Of a stretch of DNA of 64,000 bases, positions 27,078 to 35,672 are shown piece by piece. The stretch comes from DRQF01 sp964559135 (GTDB lineage: Bacteria; Planctomycetota; GCA-002687715; DRQF01): the NCBI GenBank assembly GCA_964559135.1, contig CAZLGG010000003.1:1-64000 (forward strand), written 5' to 3'. Position numbers and translations under genes: made by a program. Every line of letters begins with the position of its first letter. The first letter of the stretch is position 1. The notes beneath the pieces are model-generated. The model ran no database searches, was not told the DNA's origin, and saw nothing but the letters and a program-made list of their open reading frames with translations.

Positions 27078-28060
27078 CGGATTCCGACCGGAAACTCGTC
27101 GCCCTGACCGGCATCAAGCCGACCGGCGCCCCCCATATCGGAAACCTCTTGGGCGCTATCCTTCCGGCGCTCGCTCTGACGCGCACCTATCAGGGCATCT
27201 ACTTCATCGCGGACTACCACGCCCTGACGACGGAGCACGACGGAGAGGCCTTGAGGGAGAGCACCCGTCAGGTGGCAGCCACATGGCTCGCCATGGGACT
27301 GGACACGGAGAAGAACATCTTTTTCCGGCAGTCCGACATTCCCGAGGTGTGCGAGCTGGCCTGGGTGTTGTCCTGCTTCGTCGGAGTAGGCCAGTTGCAG
27401 CGCGCCCATGCCTACAAGGATGCCGTGGCGAAGGGGAAAGAGGCCACCCATGGCCTGTTCTCGTACCCGGTCCTCATGGCCGCGGACATCCTGCTCTACG
27501 AGTCGAACGTGGTGCCCGTCGGCAAGGATCAAAAACAACACGTCGAGATGTGTCGGCAGATGGCTCACCGGGTCAACGAGACCTACGGGGCCGAGACCCT
27601 GGTCGTGCCCGAACCTCTCATCAGGGAAGAGGTGGCGACGGTGCCCGGGCTGGATGGGCAGAAGATGAGCAAGAGCTACGGGAACACGGTGGAGATCTTC
27701 CTTCCGCCCAAGAAGCTCCGGAAGAAACTCATGAAGATCGTCACCGGATCGGAGGCCCTCGAAGATCCCAAGGATCCCGACACCTGCAACGTCGTCAAGC
27801 TGTTTCGCCTCTTCGCGGAGGAGGCCGACGTCGCGGATTTGGAGCGGTGCTACCGCGCGGGGGGATTTGGCTACGGCGAGGCGAAGCAGCGGCTCTTCGA
27901 GGTCTACGATGCCTTCATCGCGCCGCACAGAGAGCGGTATGAGGACCTCCTCGCCCACCCCGAAGTGATCGAGGACGAGTTGATCAAGGGGGCGGAAAAA
28001 GCGCGTTCCGTCGCCGGGCGGGTGATGGAACGTCTGAGAACACGGGCCGGATTGCGGTGA
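27074..28060 (+). CDS. trpS: Tryptophanyl-tRNA synthetase
   Basis: This class I synthetase of 328 residues has the HIGH-type motif PTGAPHIGNLLGA near the N-terminus and the KMSKS motif in GQKMSKSYGN. IADYHALTTEHD, PVLMAADILLYESNVVPVGKDQKQHVEM and the C-terminal GGFGYGEAKQRLFEV also match TrpRS. The start at 27074 sits in an ATGA overlap with ribE. The joint operon with riboflavin synthase appears arbitrary in function. The gene is followed by a lipoprotein after 80 bases. Confidence 0.97.
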   Translation: MTDSDRKLVALTGIKPTGAPHIGNLLGAILPALALTRTYQGIYFIADYHALTTEHDGEALRESTRQVAATWLAMGLDTEKNIFFRQSDIPEVCELAWVLSCFVGVGQLQRAHAYKDAVAKGKEATHGLFSYPVLMAADILLYESNVVPVGKDQKQHVEMCRQMAHRVNETYGAETLVVPEPLIREEVATVPGLDGQKMSKSYGNTVEIFLPPKKLRKKLMKIVTGSEALEDPKDPDTCNVVKLFRLFAEEADVADLERCYRAGGFGYGEAKQRLFEVYDAFIAPHRERYEDLLAHPEVIEDELIKGAEKARSVAGRVMERLRTRAGLR

Positions 28061-28140
28061 AAATAACTGAATGAATACCCAAGTTCGTCCCCCTTTGCTG
28101 CCGATAGGTCGGGTAGAAACCCTGAAGGGAGAATCCGACC

Positions 28141-28719
28141 ATGCGCATCATCGTTTCCGTCCTCGCCGTCGTCCTCGTGGCGCTTCCCGCTTGCTCCAGC
28201 TCCCAAGGAGGCGGCAAGAGCCGCCAAGTTCGGGAGACGGAGGAATTGGGAGATCTGACCCCCAGGTCCGAGGACATTCCTCAGGAGATCAAGAAAATCG
28301 AGACCTTCGTGGAATCTCCGTCCGTCATTCTGGCGGACGAAGGCGAGATCTACGTCTCCAAGAATTACCAGCTCGAAGTCAGTCTCACGGGCGACACCGT
28401 GACGCCGGACATCGATCCTGGAGGCATCAACGAGCGGATCGCGACGGGCAACGCCCAGGCGGTGTTCCGCAACCTCAAGATCAAGTGCGATCGCAAGCTG
28501 CGGCTGAGGATCGGAGATTTCGGCACCCAGCCTTTCATCCGCATGGCCTTCAAGGGCCATTGCTCCCACATCATTTTGGGATCGGGAGGCGGCAAGCATG
28601 ACGTGCGAAGAACGGACGGGATCCTGGTTCAAAACGCCGCCTTGCGGTACGTCGACAATCCGACGCTCTCGATGCCCGACATCGAACCGGCGGCGATTCG
28701 CACGATTCGCAAGCCTTAG
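28141..28719 (+). CDS. Small lipoprotein of unknown function
   Basis: The protein has 192 residues. A signal peptide with lipobox VALPAC (Cys near 19) is followed by a Ser/Gly-rich linker and an acidic region (residues 30-60). The rest appears beta-rich (YVSKNYQLEVSLTG, AVFRNLKIKCDRKLRLRIGDFG, HIILGSGGG, ILVQNAALRYV). No family is recognised. The 3' part overlaps the next gene by 122 bases in another frame. A possible reading is a beta-sandwich surface lipoprotein, but there is no direct evidence. Confidence 0.7.
   Translation: MRIIVSVLAVVLVALPACSSSQGGGKSRQVRETEELGDLTPRSEDIPQEIKKIETFVESPSVILADEGEIYVSKNYQLEVSLTGDTVTPDIDPGGINERIATGNAQAVFRNLKIKCDRKLRLRIGDFGTQPFIRMAFKGHCSHIILGSGGGKHDVRRTDGILVQNAALRYVDNPTLSMPDIEPAAIRTIRKP
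28585..28589 (+). promoter_or_regulatory. Strong ribosome binding site inside the upstream lipoprotein gene
   Basis: GGAGG lies eight bases before the ATG at 28598. It supports that start for the TPR lipoprotein although it lies inside the preceding coding region, and no other start codon precedes the lipobox in that frame. Confidence 0.6.
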
Positions 28720-29704
28720 TCAGGCGCTCCTTCTCCCCCTGGCCGCGGCCATCACGGTCGCGGCCTGTGCGGACACGGGGCCGACTCTTCCGGAACCCGA
28801 TGGCATCTGGTCGCGGATGACGCAGGAGTCCCTCTTCGATCAGGCCCGGGGTCTTTCGGCCGAGAATCGAACGGATGAAGCGAAGAAGGTTCTCCGTCAG
28901 CTGATCGCGAGGAATCCGGAACATTGGCCTGCTCAGTGGGAACTCGCCCGCCTCGTCGAGTCACCCCGGGAGAAGGAGGAGCTGAGAGGTTCTCTTGCGC
29001 ATCTGGCCGATTCTCCCAAATCCGAGGAGGTCCGGGCCAACGCCTTGGCGATCCTCTCCATCCTCGAGGACAACGCGGAGGCGAAAGACGCGCTTCTCGA
29101 GAAGGCCCTGGAGATTGACGAGGATTCCTCCCTCGCCCACACCCTCAGAGGCGCTCTCGAGGAGGAACGCGGGCGCTCCGATCGGGCCTTGGATGACTAC
29201 ATGGCCGCTCTGGAAGCCGGCGGCGCCCCGAACGAGGCGTGGTTTGGCTTGGCCCGGGCGGCCATCGCCGAGCACCGATTGAAGCTGGCCGAGAAGGCCC
29301 TTGTCGTGAGCGAGCGCCTGGCCCCGCGAGATCCCCGTTGGTCCTACGACCTGGGGACTCTTTTGCTCAGCGAAGGAAAACGACCTGCCCGAGCGGTGCG
29401 CGCTTTGGAACGTGCGCGGAAACTCCAGCCCCGGGACGTGGACACTCTGCTGAATCTCGGCGCCGCGTACCTCGCGTGCGGCAAGGAGCAACGGGCGCTG
29501 GAGACCCTCGAGGAGGCCGGCCGGGCCGATCCCGACGATCCGGATACCCTTTACAATCTCGCCGTGTTCTACGCCGACCACGCGGGCGATCCCGAAACAG
29601 CGGTGCGTCTGTTCAAGAAGTACCTCGAAAAAACGGACTCCAATCGCCTGCGCGTGGAGAAATGGATTCGAGAACTCGAGGCAAAAGTGCGAGACGGAGG
29701 CTGA
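28598..29704 (+). CDS. TPR-repeat lipoprotein overlapping the upstream gene
   Basis: The protein has 368 residues. The start at 28598 gives an N-terminus of about 40 basic residues, then a hydrophobic stretch (SLSQALLLPLAAAITVAAC) with lipobox VAAC near residue 57. No ATG, GTG or TTG occurs between 28598 and the lipobox in this frame, so the long 122-base overlap with the previous gene looks real. The mature part is helical TPR (LFDQARGLSAENRTDEAKKVL, NPEHWPAQWELARLV, LLNLGAAYLACGKEQRALETL, TLYNLAVFYADHAGDP). It probably scaffolds envelope complexes with the lipoprotein before it. Confidence 0.75.
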   Translation: MTCEERTGSWFKTPPCGTSTIRRSRCPTSNRRRFARFASLSQALLLPLAAAITVAACADTGPTLPEPDGIWSRMTQESLFDQARGLSAENRTDEAKKVLRQLIARNPEHWPAQWELARLVESPREKEELRGSLAHLADSPKSEEVRANALAILSILEDNAEAKDALLEKALEIDEDSSLAHTLRGALEEERGRSDRALDDYMAALEAGGAPNEAWFGLARAAIAEHRLKLAEKALVVSERLAPRDPRWSYDLGTLLLSEGKRPARAVRALERARKLQPRDVDTLLNLGAAYLACGKEQRALETLEEAGRADPDDPDTLYNLAVFYADHAGDPETAVRLFKKYLEKTDSNRLRVEKWIRELEAKVRDGG

Positions 29705-29706
29705 TC

Positions 29707-30120
29707 ATGGGGGATCCCACGCTGGACTACGCGCGGACTCGCTGTGTCACGTTGGCGGAACGCGCCGGTTACGTCCTCGGCGAGGAGACGCTCCACTGGG
29801 AAGACGGCTGGCGAGGTGATTTCGAGCATGACACGTCCGATCTCTTTTTTTCGCTCCACAAGCCGATGGGGGCGCCCTTCGTGTCGATGTCCTTCCGTCT
29901 CCGCCTGGCCCGGGCGAGGACGGATGACGTGGCGCACCTGGCGGAGTTGATCTCGGATTTCGAGGTCGCGTTCTGGTTGGAGCGGGATGATCGGGGGGCG
30001 CTGTGGATCTCCGATCGCCTGTTCGTGGGAGCGCTTTTCCAAGAGGCATTCGATTTCACCCTGGCGAATCTGTTGGCCGCCCGCTCGGCCGTCACCGAGG
30101 ACGGAGCCGCGTCTCCATGA
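29707..30120 (+). CDS. Small unknown protein, possibly YbjN-like fold
   Basis: The protein has 137 residues and no signal peptide. It is a mix of helices and strands (FFSLHKPMGAPFVSMSFRLRLAR, AELISDFEVAFWLERDD, GALWISDRLFVGALFQEAFDFTLANLLAA). The pattern of two strands, a loop and a long C-terminal helix is reminiscent of the YbjN/type III chaperone fold, but this is weak. It starts three bases after the TPR lipoprotein stop and overlaps dtd by four bases, so it belongs to the same transcript. Confidence 0.65.
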   Translation: MGDPTLDYARTRCVTLAERAGYVLGEETLHWEDGWRGDFEHDTSDLFFSLHKPMGAPFVSMSFRLRLARARTDDVAHLAELISDFEVAFWLERDDRGALWISDRLFVGALFQEAFDFTLANLLAARSAVTEDGAASP

Positions 30121-30554
30121 GGGTCGTACTTCAACGCGTGGCCAGGGCCTCCGTCAAGGTCGAGGGTCGGGTGACGGGCGCGATCGGGCCGGGGTTCCTA
30201 TTGCTCGTGGGCTTGACGCACGCGGATGGGGATGAGCAGATCACGTGGATGGCGAAAAAGATCGTGTCCCTGCGTCTGTTCCGCGACGACGAGGGACGCA
30301 TGAATCGTTCGCTGAAGGAAGTGGGGGGGAGGGTTTTGGCCGTCAGTCAATTCACCCTCTATGGCGACGCCGTGAAGGGCCGGCGGCCCAGTTTCGTGGG
30401 CGCTGCTCCACCCGAAAAGGCGGCCCCCCTGTTCGATCGATTCGTCGAAGCCCTCATCCGTGAGGGCGCCTCGGTCGCCACCGGCGTCTTCGGCGCCATG
30501 ATGGAAGTCGAACTCGTCAACGACGGCCCCGTGACGTTGATCCTCGAGCGCTGA
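30117..30554 (+). CDS. dtd: D-aminoacyl-tRNA deacylase
   Basis: The protein has 145 residues. It starts MRVVLQRVARASVKVEG, carries the catalytic SQFTLYGD and ends with NDGPVTLILER, the Gly-cisPro motif that excludes L-amino acids. DTD frees D-amino acids and glycine from mischarged tRNAs. It overlaps the previous gene by four bases (ATGA). Its 3' end overlaps the convergent ruvC by 38 bases. Confidence 0.95.
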   Translation: MRVVLQRVARASVKVEGRVTGAIGPGFLLLVGLTHADGDEQITWMAKKIVSLRLFRDDEGRMNRSLKEVGGRVLAVSQFTLYGDAVKGRRPSFVGAAPPEKAAPLFDRFVEALIREGASVATGVFGAMMEVELVNDGPVTLILER

Positions 30555-31065
30555 CCAGCAGGAAGTTCCAGTCCATGGCGAGGGTGTAGGCGAGGGCCAG
30601 GGCGTCCGATGCGTCGAGGGGCTTGGGCGGTCTTTCGAGTCCGAGAAGGCGCTGGAGCATGAAGTTCACCTGCGACTTGTCGGCGCGTCCCGACCCGACG
30701 ACCGCTTTTTTGACGCTGGCCGTCGGATATTCGTGGACCTGCACGTTCATCCGCCCGCAGACGGCGAGAATGGCGCCCCGCGCCTCGCCGAGCCGGAGGG
30801 CGGATTGGATATTGCGTCCCACGAAGGCCTGCTCGAGGGCCAAGGCGTCGGGGCGATGCTCCCGGATGCATGCGGCGAGTTTTTCGGTGAGCCATGCGAG
30901 CCTGGGCGCGATGGCGAGGCTTCGGGGTGGACGCCACGCCCCAGACCCCTTCGAGCCGAGCCGGTTTCCGTTCTTGTGAACGAGGCCCCAGCCCGTCACC
31001 GAAAGGCCCGGATCGATGCCGAGGACAAGGAGGCCGTGAGGTGGAGGCGGTGTCATGCCCGCCAC
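30517..31065 (-). CDS. ruvC: Crossover junction endodeoxyribonuclease
   Basis: This 182-residue protein has the RuvC acidic residues in order: GIDPG, LEQAFVG, and the C-terminal DASDALALA, together with the HEYPTASVKKAVVGSGRADKSQV region. It resolves Holliday junctions as a dimer. A start at residue 4 (Met) is equally possible. The usual partners ruvA and ruvB are absent from this window. The end overlaps dtd. Confidence 0.95.
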   Translation of the reverse strand: MAGMTPPPPHGLLVLGIDPGLSVTGWGLVHKNGNRLGSKGSGAWRPPRSLAIAPRLAWLTEKLAACIREHRPDALALEQAFVGRNIQSALRLGEARGAILAVCGRMNVQVHEYPTASVKKAVVGSGRADKSQVNFMLQRLLGLERPPKPLDASDALALAYTLAMDWNFLLVSARGSTSRGRR

Positions 31066-31114
31066 TCTAACGACGTCGAGGGACCGCCTTGCGCGTGCCG
31101 GGGCGCTGCAAGAT

Positions 31115-32950
31115 TCAGTCGATCTCGATGTTCAAAACGTAGGGTCCGGACGAGAGGAAGAGCCAACCTCTGAGGGTCACCCCATAAGTATTCGTGGCGG
31201 GGGCCGTCCATGCGGGATGAAGCGAGCCTCCGATCTCCGCCGCCGTCGCCGGTCCGGAATGGGTATCCGAAACGTAATACCCCTGTCCTCCTTGTCCCCC
31301 GATGACGACCTCCGGGTCGAGAAGACCGGATTGGAAGACGTAGCCCTTGACCAACCTTTGAGTTTGAAGATCGAAAGGAAAGGCGCGCACCGAAAGTTTC
31401 TGGCCGACATCCACGTCCACGTTGATCACGTGGGACTGGAAGGGGGGAAGAGAATCGACGATCGTCGTGGACTCGGAGATGCTTCCCACGGTGGCGGGAC
31501 CGGACGAGCCCGTCTGGATGAGAATGTAGGAACCGAAAGTATCGGCCATGAAGGTCGAGGAACGTCCCTCGGAGTCGGTGACGCGAAGGTGGCCGCTTCG
31601 CGCCCCGGCGGGGACGTTCGCCACGATCCGCCCCCAGGTGTCGAAGTAGGGGGACGAAGACAACCAACTGCCGTCCGGTCCCGGGAACTCCACATTGGAA
31701 GCGGCGAGGTTGGACGGGTCGAGACCGTTGCTGACGATGCGCACCGGAAGCCCCACCTGCGCGAAGTTGGGATCGACGGCGTAGACGATGGGGCCGTCGT
31801 CGGGATTCGGAGGTGTGGTCCAGATGCCCAGATAGTAGTCTCCGACGGCCATGCTGTTGACGCCCTTGACGCGAATCACGTAGTCGCCCAAGGAGGGGGC
31901 GAGGAACCGTGGGCCCGTGTGCCAGCCCACCGCGGCCGAGAAGCCGGGGCCGCTGTTGTTGTCTTCGAGCAGGGTACCCACGTTCAGCAGTGGATCGACG
32001 ATCTCGATCTTCGTGTCCAGGCCGCCGGTGTACGGGGTGTAGGGTGCGATTTCGAGAGTGGCGTAGCTGAAGTTGAAAACCTCGACGCGCAGTTCCTCAC
32101 CCCGTACGAGATGAACCGTGTATTCGTCCACCTCTCCGGGTTGAGAGATGGAGCCCAGAACCGTCACGGCTTCCGTGATCGTGCCATTGGCGAGGCTCGA
32201 CTCTCCGAGTGCCAGTCCGAAGATGGAGAGATAGTGGGCATGATCATCGTAGAGAAGGGGCCCCGAGCCGCCGGTGGTGGTGACCTCGACGTAGCCGGAC
32301 CTCGCGTTGGCCGGGACGACGACCTGAATGGCGTTTTCATCCGCGGTGAGGACCGTCATGGGTTGGCCCTCCAGCGTCACGCTGGGAAGGACGCCTCCAG
32401 TCCAAATTCCACCCAGGTAGTTCCCGGCGATGGTCACGGTCTGCCCCGGGCTCGCGCTGTGGGGAGTGATGGCGCTCAACATGGGTGTCGGCGGAACCGC
32501 GACCCCCCCCACGAGCGGGGTGAGAGCGACGCCAAACGGGGACGTCGCGTCGGCGACGAGGGCTTGGAAATACACCTTGCTGCCGCCCGGCCATCCGAGG
32601 GGGAACGGGGTGAAGCCCAACTGCGTGGCACCGGTCCCGTCCAAGAATGCGCTGGAGAAGTTCGCGCTGTTCGGATCGAAGCCGTCGATGGCGACGAAGA
32701 AGGTGGGATCGAAGACGTCGACCTCCACCACACCCAGGGACGTCACCCAGACGTCGCGCGCCTGGGCGCCGATGAGGGAGAAATTGGCGAGTGGAGATCC
32801 TTGCACAGTGAGCGTCGATGTGTCTCCCAAGACAATGGGCTGGGCATCGGCCACGACGCCGTCCAATAGGAGCTGGGCCGTCTGTGCTTGCAGAGAAGCG
32901 GTGAAAATGATTGCGATGATGGCGCTTCCGAGGATTCTCCAAACTTTCAT
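31115..32950 (-). CDS. Exported TIG/IPT-domain surface protein with PPC-like domain
   Basis: The protein has 611 residues. The start at 32950 has a GGGGGA Shine-Dalgarno five bases upstream and gives a signal peptide (MKVWRILGSAIIAIIF, cut at LQAQ). Residues about 20-150 are a beta-rich module with FFVAIDGFDPN and WPGGSKVYFQALVAD, like the tail module elsewhere in the window. A TIG-like block follows (SAITPHSASPGQTVTIAGNYLGG), then a PPC-like domain (GEVDEYTVHLVRGEELRVEVF and LGDYVIRVKGVN). A second TIG block (VYAVDPNFAQVGLPVRIVSNGLDPS) and a second PPC-like block end with VLNIEID. The function is unknown; surface adhesion is a guess. Confidence 0.72.
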   Translation of the reverse strand: MKVWRILGSAIIAIIFTASLQAQTAQLLLDGVVADAQPIVLGDTSTLTVQGSPLANFSLIGAQARDVWVTSLGVVEVDVFDPTFFVAIDGFDPNSANFSSAFLDGTGATQLGFTPFPLGWPGGSKVYFQALVADATSPFGVALTPLVGGVAVPPTPMLSAITPHSASPGQTVTIAGNYLGGIWTGGVLPSVTLEGQPMTVLTADENAIQVVVPANARSGYVEVTTTGGSGPLLYDDHAHYLSIFGLALGESSLANGTITEAVTVLGSISQPGEVDEYTVHLVRGEELRVEVFNFSYATLEIAPYTPYTGGLDTKIEIVDPLLNVGTLLEDNNSGPGFSAAVGWHTGPRFLAPSLGDYVIRVKGVNSMAVGDYYLGIWTTPPNPDDGPIVYAVDPNFAQVGLPVRIVSNGLDPSNLAASNVEFPGPDGSWLSSSPYFDTWGRIVANVPAGARSGHLRVTDSEGRSSTFMADTFGSYILIQTGSSGPATVGSISESTTIVDSLPPFQSHVINVDVDVGQKLSVRAFPFDLQTQRLVKGYVFQSGLLDPEVVIGGQGGQGYYVSDTHSGPATAAEIGGSLHPAWTAPATNTYGVTLRGWLFLSSGPYVLNIEID

Positions 32951-33040
32951 AGTTTTCCCCCTTGTGATTCCGGGAGTCACCCGTTAGCTGCTCCCCCTCA
33001 TCGTTCCTTTCGGTCACTCGGTGAAGGTGAGATAAGGAAA

Positions 33041-33054
33041 AGTGGCCGGCCACT
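33041..33054. repeat. Perfect 14-base palindrome upstream of ispD
   Basis: AGTGGCCGGCCACT reads the same on both strands and lies about 83 bases before the ispD start in the 186-base gap between the TIG-protein gene and ispD. It could be an operator half-site pair; nothing else supports a specific regulator. Confidence 0.45.
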
Positions 33055-33136
33055 GGGGAGGCCTGCCCGGGATGGAGCGGGGCTGTTACCCTGGGCGCCG
33101 GATGATCCACACCTGGAACTGGAGGGATAATGCCCC

Positions 33137-33847
33137 GTGAAATACGGACTTGTGCTCGTTGCCGCGGGACGCGGGGAGCGACTGGGGGCCCCCTGCAACA
33201 AAGCCCTCGTGCCGCTTGGAAAAAAGCCTCTCCTCCTTCACGCCATGGACCGTTTGAGCCGGGTTCCGGGGCTCGAGGAGACCGTCGTGGTCCTCCATCC
33301 CGACGATTTGGAGACCGTGAAGGAGGGGGAATTGGGAGGCTATCTTTATGCCGTCGGCGTGTCTCGCATGATCGCCGGAGGGGCAAGGAGGCAGGACTCG
33401 GTCCTCCTGGGGTTGCAGGCGCTCTCGCCCGATGTGGGAGGGGTCTTGATCCACGACGCCGCCCGCCCGTTCCCGGACGTCGGCGTGGCGGAACGGCTCC
33501 TCGCCGCTCTCGAGGAGCATGGGGGGGCGGTGCCCGTCGTCCCGGCAACGAGTACGGTGAAACGTGTCGATGCTCGAGGCCGGGTCTTGGACACTCCCGA
33601 TCGTTCCGCGCTACGCCTGGCACAGACGCCGCAAGCGGGACGAAGGGCGCTCCTCATACGCGCTCTTGAAGACGCGAACGCCGCTGAGGTCGACGTGACC
33701 GACGACGTGCAGGCCTTGGAACGCATGGGCGAAAGCGTCATCGCCGTCGAGGACAGCCGCTGGAATTTCAAGGTCACCACTCCGGAGGATTTGGCACTGG
33801 CGCAGTGCGTCCTCGAACGGGGCCTTGCCGAAGGAGAATCGCCATGA
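33137..33847 (+). CDS. ispD: 2-C-methyl-D-erythritol 4-phosphate cytidylyltransferase
   Basis: This 236-residue protein starts at GTG (33137); the ATG at 33130 is in another frame. The nucleotide-binding motif AAGRGERLGAPCNKAL and the downstream PLLLHAMDRL, IAGGARRQDSVLLGL, LIHDAARPFPD and AQTPQAGRRALL match IspD of the MEP isoprenoid pathway. It transfers CMP to methylerythritol 4-phosphate. It overlaps ispF by four bases, so the two steps are in one operon; ispE and other steps are not here. Confidence 0.95.
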   Translation: MKYGLVLVAAGRGERLGAPCNKALVPLGKKPLLLHAMDRLSRVPGLEETVVVLHPDDLETVKEGELGGYLYAVGVSRMIAGGARRQDSVLLGLQALSPDVGGVLIHDAARPFPDVGVAERLLAALEEHGGAVPVVPATSTVKRVDARGRVLDTPDRSALRLAQTPQAGRRALLIRALEDANAAEVDVTDDVQALERMGESVIAVEDSRWNFKVTTPEDLALAQCVLERGLAEGESP

Positions 33848-34326
33848 GTTATCGCGTCGGAATGGGGTACGACATTCATCGGCTGGTCGACGGCCGGCCC
33901 TTGATTCTCGGAGGCGTGTCGATCCCCTTCTCGCGAGGACTCCTCGGCCACTCGGACGGTGACGCTCTGCTTCATGCGGTCACCGATGCGGTCCTCGGTG
34001 GTGCGGCCTTGCCCGACATCGGCGAACTGTTTCCCGATGACGATCCGAACTGGAAGGGAGCGGACAGCCGTCGACTCTTGGCACTGGCGATGGAGAAGGT
34101 GGCGGAGGCGGGCTATCGCGTCCGCAACGTGGACGTCAATATCCTCGCGGAGCGCCCGAAACTTTCTCCCTTCAAGGCGGCCATGCGTGAGGGGGTCGCG
34201 GAGATTCTCAAGATCCCGCCGGTGGATGTCAGCATCAAGGCAAAAACCCGCGAGCGACTGGATGCCGTCGGTCATGGGGAGGCCATCGAGGTGCACTGTG
34301 TCGTTCTTCTGATGGAGGAGCCGTGA
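33844..34326 (+). CDS. ispF: 2-C-methyl-D-erythritol 2,4-cyclodiphosphate synthase
   Basis: The protein has 160 residues. Zinc and substrate motifs are GMGYDIHRLVDGRPLILGG, LLGHSDGDALLHAVTDAVLGGA, PDIGELFPDDDPNWKGADS, and the C-terminal ERLDAVGHGEAIEVH. It closes the cyclodiphosphate ring in the MEP pathway. It follows ispD in an ATGA overlap, and its stop overlaps the next gene's start region. Confidence 0.97.
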   Translation: MSYRVGMGYDIHRLVDGRPLILGGVSIPFSRGLLGHSDGDALLHAVTDAVLGGAALPDIGELFPDDDPNWKGADSRRLLALAMEKVAEAGYRVRNVDVNILAERPKLSPFKAAMREGVAEILKIPPVDVSIKAKTRERLDAVGHGEAIEVHCVVLLMEEP

Positions 34327-35588
34327 TCATGAGGATCGAAGTGGCTGCCGTTCTTCTCATGCTCTGCGTCCCTCCGTGGGCCCTCGGGCAGGAAGAGAAG
34401 ATCGCGAGGGACGTGGCGCGATTGGAAACCTGCCTCGTGCAGACGCGGGAGTTGGGGGAGACGGCCGCGCGGGCTCTCGGCAGGGCGCGCCGTTCCCACC
34501 GCGAGGGCGCGTGGGTCTATGGGGCACTTCGGCGCACCCTCGAAGGGGCGAAACCCGTGGTCGGTCTCGGGAAAAAGGACGTGGCGGCTCGGGTGCAGCG
34601 TCTCACCAAGGCGCTCCGTTCCGTGATCGATGATGGAATGGAGGCGGTTTTGCCCCTGAGAACCCGCATCGGGGAGTTGAAGAATGAAGGGGCGGTCGAA
34701 GCGGGCGAGCCGAAGAACTCCACGGTTGCTTTCCTCGTCGCGATCCTCGGGAGGGTGGAGGATTCCGTCGTCGCCGCGGCGGCGCGCAAGGCCCTCGGTA
34801 CGAAGGGCGGGGGCGTCTACTTGGGGATGTGGGAGAAGGAGCGCGCTTGGCGTGCGAATTACCTCGAGGGATTTCGGCTGATCCTCGAGGACATCGTTGC
34901 CGCCGAGGATCAGCGCGTTCTCGCCGCCGACGCCATCGGGCAACTCACGCTCACCGAGGACGCCTCGGAGCGCGCGCGAATGATCGGGATCTGCCGCGGG
35001 GTGCTCACGTCGAAGGCCCCCGTTCCGCCTGCGGGCGTGAGGGACGCTGTCATCTTCGCTCTCGCCCGACTGGGTGAACGGGAACCTTTTCTCTCCCGCG
35101 TGCGTCCGATCATGAAGCAGTTGAAGGACCTCTCCCGCCAGGAGCCTCCGGACGCCAACAGGATTCTCGGTCTGCAACTCGAGTTGGCGGCGCTCTACAT
35201 GGGCGCCTATGACTACGAGAACGCGACGAGGGCCTACGCCTCCGCCTTGGGGATCCTCTATCAGAACGTCACCTTCGACCGCACGAGCCCACAGGGGCGA
35301 GCGGAGATCGCGAACGCCCTCTACAACCTCGCGTGCACGCTGGCGCGCTCGGGTCGGTCCAACAAGGCCCTCGCGATCCTCGATCAGGCCTTCGCGTGGG
35401 GCTTGCGCTCCTTTTCCTGGTGTCGGAAAGACGGGGACCTGAAATCCTTGCGCGCCCAGCCGCGATTCGATCCCCTCCTTGACGCCTGGGAGAAGGGCCG
35501 GAAAAAACCTGGAGACGGCATCCTTCCCGGCTCCGACTTCCTGAAACTCATGGCGGCGTTTTTGCCGAGCACGAATCCGTCGAAGTAA
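34323..35588 (+). CDS. Exported helical-repeat protein of unknown function
   Basis: The protein has 421 residues from a GTG at 34323; an ATG at 34329 is an equal choice, and GGAGG at 34314-34318 serves both. A signal peptide (MRIEVAAVLLMLCVPPWALG) ends before QEE. Residues 25-260 are helices rich in Arg and Glu, with HEAT-like pairs. TPR-like helices at about 280-370 (AALYMGAYDYENATRAYASAL, NALYNLACTLARSGRSNKALAIL) precede a segment found in many planctomycete proteins (DGDLKSLRAQPRFDPLL). It follows ispF without a gap; a functional link is doubtful. Confidence 0.65.
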   Translation: MIMRIEVAAVLLMLCVPPWALGQEEKIARDVARLETCLVQTRELGETAARALGRARRSHREGAWVYGALRRTLEGAKPVVGLGKKDVAARVQRLTKALRSVIDDGMEAVLPLRTRIGELKNEGAVEAGEPKNSTVAFLVAILGRVEDSVVAAAARKALGTKGGGVYLGMWEKERAWRANYLEGFRLILEDIVAAEDQRVLAADAIGQLTLTEDASERARMIGICRGVLTSKAPVPPAGVRDAVIFALARLGEREPFLSRVRPIMKQLKDLSRQEPPDANRILGLQLELAALYMGAYDYENATRAYASALGILYQNVTFDRTSPQGRAEIANALYNLACTLARSGRSNKALAILDQAFAWGLRSFSWCRKDGDLKSLRAQPRFDPLLDAWEKGRKKPGDGILPGSDFLKLMAAFLPSTNPSK

Positions 35589-35672
35589 CGGCGATTTCAA
35601 AAAAATCGAACCCTGCTTCGAGCCGTGCGTCCATGAGGGGCGGAACGCAGTCCTTTGAAACGGAGCAAGAAC

